A stretch of DNA of 64,000 nucleotides from Gnetum montanum. Lineage: Eukaryota > Streptophyta > Gnetopsida > Gnetales > Gnetaceae. Shown in pieces: positions 58,934 to 64,000 of the stretch. Numbering within the stretch: the stretch's first letter is position 1; each line of letters opens with the position of its first letter. The translations under genes were made by a program, and so were the position numbers. The stretch spans positions 370,063 through 434,062 of the forward strand of contig MNCI01035206.1 in assembly GCA_015680685.1 (NCBI GenBank), given 5' to 3'. The notes beneath the pieces are model-generated. The model was given only the letters and a program-made list of their open reading frames with translations. It ran no database searches and was not told the origin of the DNA.

Positions 58934-59818
58934 TGATGAGAGCGGATGCTCTAATAATTAGAGTGGTTATTATTAGGGCGGTTACTCTAATTATTAGAGT
59001 GGTTATCATTAGAGCAGTTACTCTAAATATTAGAATGGTTATTATTAGAGTGGTAGTTTTTGTAATTATTAGAGTAGTTGCTCCCAAGCCTATAAATATA
59101 GTGCCTAGGTGCACAATAGGGAGTCAAGAAGAAGAATTCAGAAGAGGAAGTCTTTTAGGAGTCAAGTAGAGAAACTGTAGCCAAGTGCCTGTAGCAGGAG
59201 GTCTAAGTGTGGATAGATCTTTATTCGAGCATTGTGTACCTGAGCACACCTTGTGTACGACAATAAAGATGAGCTCTTGGATTCATCCTTGCAACACTTG
59301 AGATTTGTTTTCTTACTCATTTCTTTTATTTTATTTTCTTCTGCATTTATTTTATTTTATTTTATGCACTTTACATTTCTGTTATTAGCACACATAGTAT
59401 GATCACTTCAAACATGCGTGTAACACTTGGTAACCCAGTAACAATTAACGTTTGGTAATCCTAGTAGTGTTGCACTAGTTCAGGATGTGTACAACAAGTG
59501 AGAATGGATACTGCTATTAGGATTAGTTTAAAGCCTAGTTAATTAGTAGTTAAGTTAAATTAGTCACTTAGTTATCTCTCTCTCTCCTCCCTTATTAGCA
59601 GCAAGACATAAAAACGTAAAAGCTATAAACATCATATGCCTCAAGCTTACTTAACCATACAATCATGACATGCAAGTAAGTTTGGAAAGATAACGATCAA
59701 TCAACCCATCCCTATTCCACAAAGGTGCATAGGCACTTAGTCCTTAGAATTCAACCAGATCGTGTGTGAAATGCTTGTATTTGTATGGTTGAGCGTAGGG
59801 GTACCTTGCCACTCATCA
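58934..59818 (+). mobile_element. E6 5' LTR
   Basis: 885 bp, TGATGAGAGC to CCACTCATCA. U3 is dominated by a 36-bp repeat (58940-59082). TATA box CTATAAATATAG at 59090-59101, AATAAA at 59262-59267. Confidence 0.93.
58940..59082. repeat. U3 36-bp repeat with CTCTAATTATTAGAG motif
   Basis: Roughly three to four units built from TTATTATTAGAGCGGTTA and the near-palindrome CTCTAATTATTAGAG, directly upstream of the TATA box. It gives spurious repetitive frames on both strands. The position is the same as the GCGATATCGC array in other LTRs, but the sequence is unrelated. Confidence 0.85.
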
Positions 59819-59836
59819 TTGGCACCGTTGCCAAGG
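59819..59836 (+). other. E6 primer-binding site
   Basis: TTGGCACCGTTGCCAAGG follows the LTR, close to the tRNA-Asp-type PBS of Athila elements. Confidence 0.8.
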
Positions 59837-59954
59837 ACTTAGTTGTTTGTGCGCTAACTAGAACATAGGAAATCATTCACATCTTTGGAACAAGCCCTTA
59901 GGGTTGATTGAGGAAATAATAAACAAGAGTACATTGCACACTGAACAGACAAAT

Positions 59955-62440
59955 ATGTCTCCTTCTTTGTATGAAAGCGCCTCATCGCCTAGGTCTAAAA
60001 GAGGAAACAGTTGGTGGCGTAATACACATGACGTTGATTCGCCAGTCCCTCAACAAATTCGAATGGGTATATATTCATCCTGATGACTATATACCAAACT
60101 TCACCTTTATCCTCCATTAAGATGAACAACTGCGTTGGCGAGACTTAGAAGGTAACATAGTGTTACCTCCCGATCATTCACTCCCAAGCATGCTTCTTTA
60201 TGCTCTCACACAAATTGGCATGTTGCACTTATACGCAGAATATGTTGTGCAAGACCATGACTCAAGAGAATACTATCCCATGAAAGCACAACGTCAAAGG
60301 GACTTGCAACAAGAGAGACATCATAAGTCTTTAAAGGGTAAGTGGTCCCATGATGCCCCACATGTCTTAAGCGAAAATGAGGGTGGTGAACCTACCTTAG
60401 GCAGTTGGCCACACAACGATGTTCCTCCCCTTGACTTTGGCTAAGGGGTTGTGTATCAGGACCTTCATTCCATTATTCATAACCCAAATTATGATACCCA
60501 CAGGCACAAAGGATCCGAAAAAGGGACACAAACTCATGATAAAGGTGGACATTCTCATTGTAATCGCGATTGGGATCAAGATCATAGAAGAGAAGGTAGC
60601 AGACATCGTCATGGTGACGGTTCTCCTTCTTCTTCACCTTCATCATCTCCTTCATCCTCTCCTTCAATATACGAACATGGTCATAAGGAAAAAGATCATG
60701 GGGATAAAGGTAGGAAAAGTGGAAGTTATAGATGAAATAGCTAGGAAAGGGGATGAGGGCACTCTAGAGAATCACAACATAGAAGAAGGGAGAGTAGGGA
60801 ACAACGTAGGCATCATAGATGCCATGGACGAGACAATCACGATGAACCCCTACTCACTACTCAAAGTATGTTAGACATAACTAAGGCTATTAGAATTCCA
60901 AAAAGGCACTAGAAAGATAGTAGGATTAAGAGATTAGATATGAACAATATCCCATGATTTGAAGGGGGATACAACGCTGATCCTCAGAATCATTTACAAG
61001 CATTCCATGACGCATGTGCTTTACAAAACATAGAGAACAAATAGCAAAAACTTAAGTTGTTCTTGTGGACACTAGTTAAAGAAACGGAAAGCTGGTATTG
61101 GTCTTTAGAACCGGAATCCATTCGTAGGTGGAGTACTATGTTAGAACTATTTAATGACAAGTACCAAACGTACTCCTGAGTGTCTGACTTGCGAAAGAAA
61201 ATCTAAGGCTAGAAACAAGGAGGACATGAACCCTTGGATGTTGCCATGCGCCGATATTATGCACTGTTACACTATTGTCCTGGCCATGGTTATTCGCAAA
61301 GGGATCAACTGCGCCATCTCATGGATGAGCTTAGGCATAAAATGAAAGAACCCTTGGGACTTATGCCCAAGGGAGACTATCCGAGCTTAGGTTCCATCAA
61401 ATTCAAAGATTATTAGAGCAAGTTGCTAAGGAAGAAGGTGAGCTACGGAAGAGAGAGTGTGAAAAAGTATAACTGAGATCCTTCTCTTTGGAAGAGGGGA
61501 GTAAGATTTTGTGAGGATGAAGAAGAGTCACCACTCGAAGAGATGGTGAATAGGAAAACTTTGCCTATCCAAAAGATGACATCAGAAGTTTCGGCAAAGG
61601 TAGACCAAATGTGGGATTTCCTAGATAATAAATTTCAAACTGTTCTTAAAATAGTAGAGGAGTCTAGAGAGCAAGGTAGTGATCACAAAAAAAGAAAAAA
61701 GAGAGAAGCTAAACATGCACGTAACGAGGGTAAGGGCAAAGTTGCCACCATTGAAGAGGTTGTGGAGTCAGAAATAGACAATGATAGTGGATGTGAAATA
61801 TGTCAATATGACCATCCTAAGGGATGCCCTGTAATCTCACATCTGCAAGAGTTTGGGGTGTATGCATTCAACCCACGATTGAACAAACAGCAAGCACCCC
61901 GAAGGTTACCTTATCCTCAAGGTAATCTAAAACAGTTCCACCAACCCTTAACGTATTATCCAAGTGGAACTCCACCATAATCGATTGGGCAATATCAACA
62001 GTGGCAGCATCCACAATCATGGGGAATGCCACCACCAAGGCAATAGTATCCTTACTAGCAACTTGACTCGTATGGATATTATGCGCAGCAGCCAATCTCC
62101 CCACATGACTCTACTGGTCACATCAGTCCTCAACCTCACTGCTAAGCCTGTGAGTATTATGGGACCCCCTCTTCTAGAGGTGATATTTCGCAAGCATATC
62201 ATCCTTCTCATCTAGTCGCATCTCTTCCACTAGTAGCTCCACTACCACCTACTCCACCTATGCAGGGTGAAATCCCTAACCAGCCACAACAATGTAATGC
62301 CACAAGGGCTATTAACTCTCAACCTACTGTTGGTTCTGACAACCACATGAAGAAAAGACCTTTCTTTAGAACCAATAGACCAACCAAGCCCTTGCAACAC
62401 AAGCGGCTGATTCCTTAGATGCCTCAATATCAATTAAAAC
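59955..62440 (+). pseudogene. E6 gag
   Basis: ATG at 59955 (MSPSLYESASSPRSKRG) runs to a frameshift near 60063. The N-terminal domain continues as FTFILH and WRDLEGNIVLPPDHSLPSML (60100-60430). A His/Arg/Asp-rich stretch with a SSSPSSSPSSSPS run lies at 60451-60735 and the capsid-like domain at 60940-61410. A charged region follows, then a short zinc knuckle CEICQYDHPKGC (C-x2-C-x3-H-x3-C) at about 61792-61827 and a Gln/Pro-rich tail. Confidence 0.82.
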
Positions 62441-63100
62441 CTTAGAGCTTCCTTCAACCCAATCACCACACTCAATGCATACGGTCATGCTAACACATGT
62501 TGTCACCGATTGGATCAAAGCTGGCCACCTTCCCAAGAAATTGTTTGATCCTGGGAGTCCTTTGATATACTTACAAATCGCTGGAAATGCACCATGCAAG
62601 GCTCTTTTGGATTCAGGTTTTGGTGTCAACTTGATTTCTTAAGAAATGTACAAGGCCTAGAACTTGCCTCCATTGAAAAAGAGCAACATCCATCTAGAGT
62701 TGGCCGACCAATCCATCATTGTCCCATTGGGACTAGTGTAAGACATTGTTACCACTGTTTGTGGATGTTCATACCTAGTTGACTTCCTAGTGATTTAGGT
62801 AAACAATGGTAAGGAGGACTTCCCAATCATAAGGGGAAGAGCATGGTTAAGCACCATCGAAGCATGCCTAGGAATCCACAATCTTTCCTTAGAAATATCA
62901 AAGGAAAATACATTCGGAAAGATCGAGAAGAAGAAAGTTCCGTGCATTGCATACAGTGAAACATGGTGTAATTGTGTGCAGAGGTCATGGTTTGTGCAAA
63001 GTTTAACATTGCCTGCATGCAATTAGTATGCACAAGTGATCAACATACAAAGATGCCTGTATGCAGTAGCCACACAACAAAAAGGCACCCAGTGACTGAC
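62441..63100 (+). pseudogene. E6 aspartic protease
   Basis: CKALLDSGFGVNLIS keeps the catalytic Asp-Ser-Gly (Asp at 62610-62612) but a TAA follows at once. The DFPIIRGRAWLST and KKKVPCIAYSET blocks are recognisable further on in the same region. Confidence 0.82.
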
Positions 63101-63129
63101 AGCTAATCAAGAAAGTAGTGCACTCATAT

Positions 63130-64000
63130 GTATGGAACCAACTAAGGGTTTGACTTGTGCTTACATCGATAGCATAGACGCATTAGAACAAGTCCACCAC
63201 CAACTTCCAAGTCTTAACCTTGAAAATATCAATTGGGGGAAGTTGGAAATCCCTGAAAAATTTAAGCAGGAGCCCCTCGAGCTGAAACCATTGCCCACCG
63301 GTATGGAATACACGTTCCTTAAAAATGAAAAATCGGTAATTATCAATGCTAAGCTTGCTCCTCAACAGAAAGGAGAACTGCTAAAGGTAATCAATAGATG
63401 GTCAAAAGCCTTCACTTAGTCATATCCTGAATTAACTGGAATAGATCCTAGGATATGCCAACATAGGATTTACACTGACCCCTTCATGAAGCCTCGAAGA
63501 CAACCGCAGAGGCGCTTGAACCCAAAGATGAAGCAAGTAGTTAAGGAAGAAATCGAACAACTTCTCAAGGCTAGGTTCATATACCCCATTGCTAATAGTG
63601 AATGAGTTAGCCTCTTAGTTATTGTGCCTAAAAAGAGAGCCAAATGGAGGATGTGCATAGATTTGAGGCTACTAAATATGGCAACATTCAAAGATCACTT
63701 TTCGTTGCCATTTGTTGACCAAGTCTTAGACACCATCATAGGGCATCACTACTACAATTTTCTGGATGGTATAGTGGATATAATCAAATACAAATAACCT
63801 CAGAAGACCAAGCCAAGACTACATTCACCAGTCCTTGGGAAAAATTTGCATACAAAAAAATGTCGTTTGGCTTGTGCAATGCCCCTACAACATTTCAATG
63901 ACTAGTTCTAAGCATCTTCCAATAGTAGATAGAAAATGGTGTGGAGGTCTTTATGGACAACTTCTCCACTTATGGAGCAAACTTTGATCAAGCCTTGGAC
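63130..64000 (+). pseudogene. E6 linker and reverse transcriptase, cut by window edge
   Basis: MEPTKGLTCAYIDSIDALEQ opens the linker, followed by GMEYTFLKNEKSVIIN and the RT blocks RQPQRRLNPKMKQVVKEEIE and SLLVIVPKKRAKWRMCI. The active site reads FMDN at 63950-63961. A TAG replaces Trp at 63417. Confidence 0.85.

Larger units (their letters stand above)
58934..64000 (+). mobile_element. E6: Athila-like element, runs off the window
   Basis: 5' LTR, PBS, gag, protease and the first part of RT on the plus strand. It is inserted in the copia 5' LTR and is therefore younger than that element. Protease keeps Asp-Ser-Gly but RT reads Phe-Met-Asp-Asn instead of FMDD, and gag has frameshifts. Confidence 0.92.

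Noticed and set aside
58899-59169. Repetitive 70-80-residue frames rich in Ile, Val and Thr on both strands
   Set aside because: They are translations of the U3 36-bp repeat in the E6 LTR, not protein-coding sequence.

Overview
This is nuclear DNA from a large, repeat-rich plant genome, most likely a flowering plant. There is one interpretable host gene, split by introns that contain transposable elements. The rest is layered retrotransposon sequence with heavily decayed reading frames. The host protein is close to angiosperm TPLATE along its whole length; the species cannot be named from the sequence.

Left block (1-38,270): a nest of Ty3/gypsy elements with Athila-like pol sequence and an Athila-type primer-binding site. 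All their LTRs begin TGATGA and end TCATCA, or mutated forms of these. I name them E1-E5. E5 (+ strand, 148-10,929) has gag, protease, RT, RNase H, integrase and a long decayed third ORF; its 5' end is cut by another LTR at 1-147. E5 sits in E4 (- strand, 10,930-14,903), which also carries an unrelated LTR start at 12,187 followed by a 481-base assembly gap. E1 (- strand, 14,904 to about 38,270) is split twice: by the full-length element E2 (20,514-30,381) and by E3 (30,810-36,945). E3 is a gag-only element with a perfect 5-bp target duplication.

Host gene (38,903-52,123, + strand): seven exons encode a 1,154-residue TPLATE orthologue, a subunit of the plant endocytic TPLATE complex. Exon 1 is GC- and CpG-rich while the later exons are AT-rich. 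Intron 4 uses a GC donor. Intron 1 (5.0 kb) holds a decayed LINE, a SINE-like insertion, a solo gypsy LTR with target duplication GATGG, a second LINE 3' end and a tRNA-derived SINE. Intron 2 holds a Tourist-like MITE and a possible solo LTR.

Right block (52,124-64,000): intergenic DNA with a 70-bp tandem repeat, then a Ty1/copia element (- strand, 53,790-58,933). Its 5' LTR is interrupted by E6 (+ strand, 58,934 to beyond the window), another Athila-like element.

No new host system is evident. The most unusual signals belong to the gypsy family: palindromic repeat arrays in U3, just upstream of the LTR TATA box, whose sequence differs between subfamilies; an internal polypurine-like box after pol; a conserved hairpin near the 3' end; and an identical in-frame TAG in the RNase H region of three copies.
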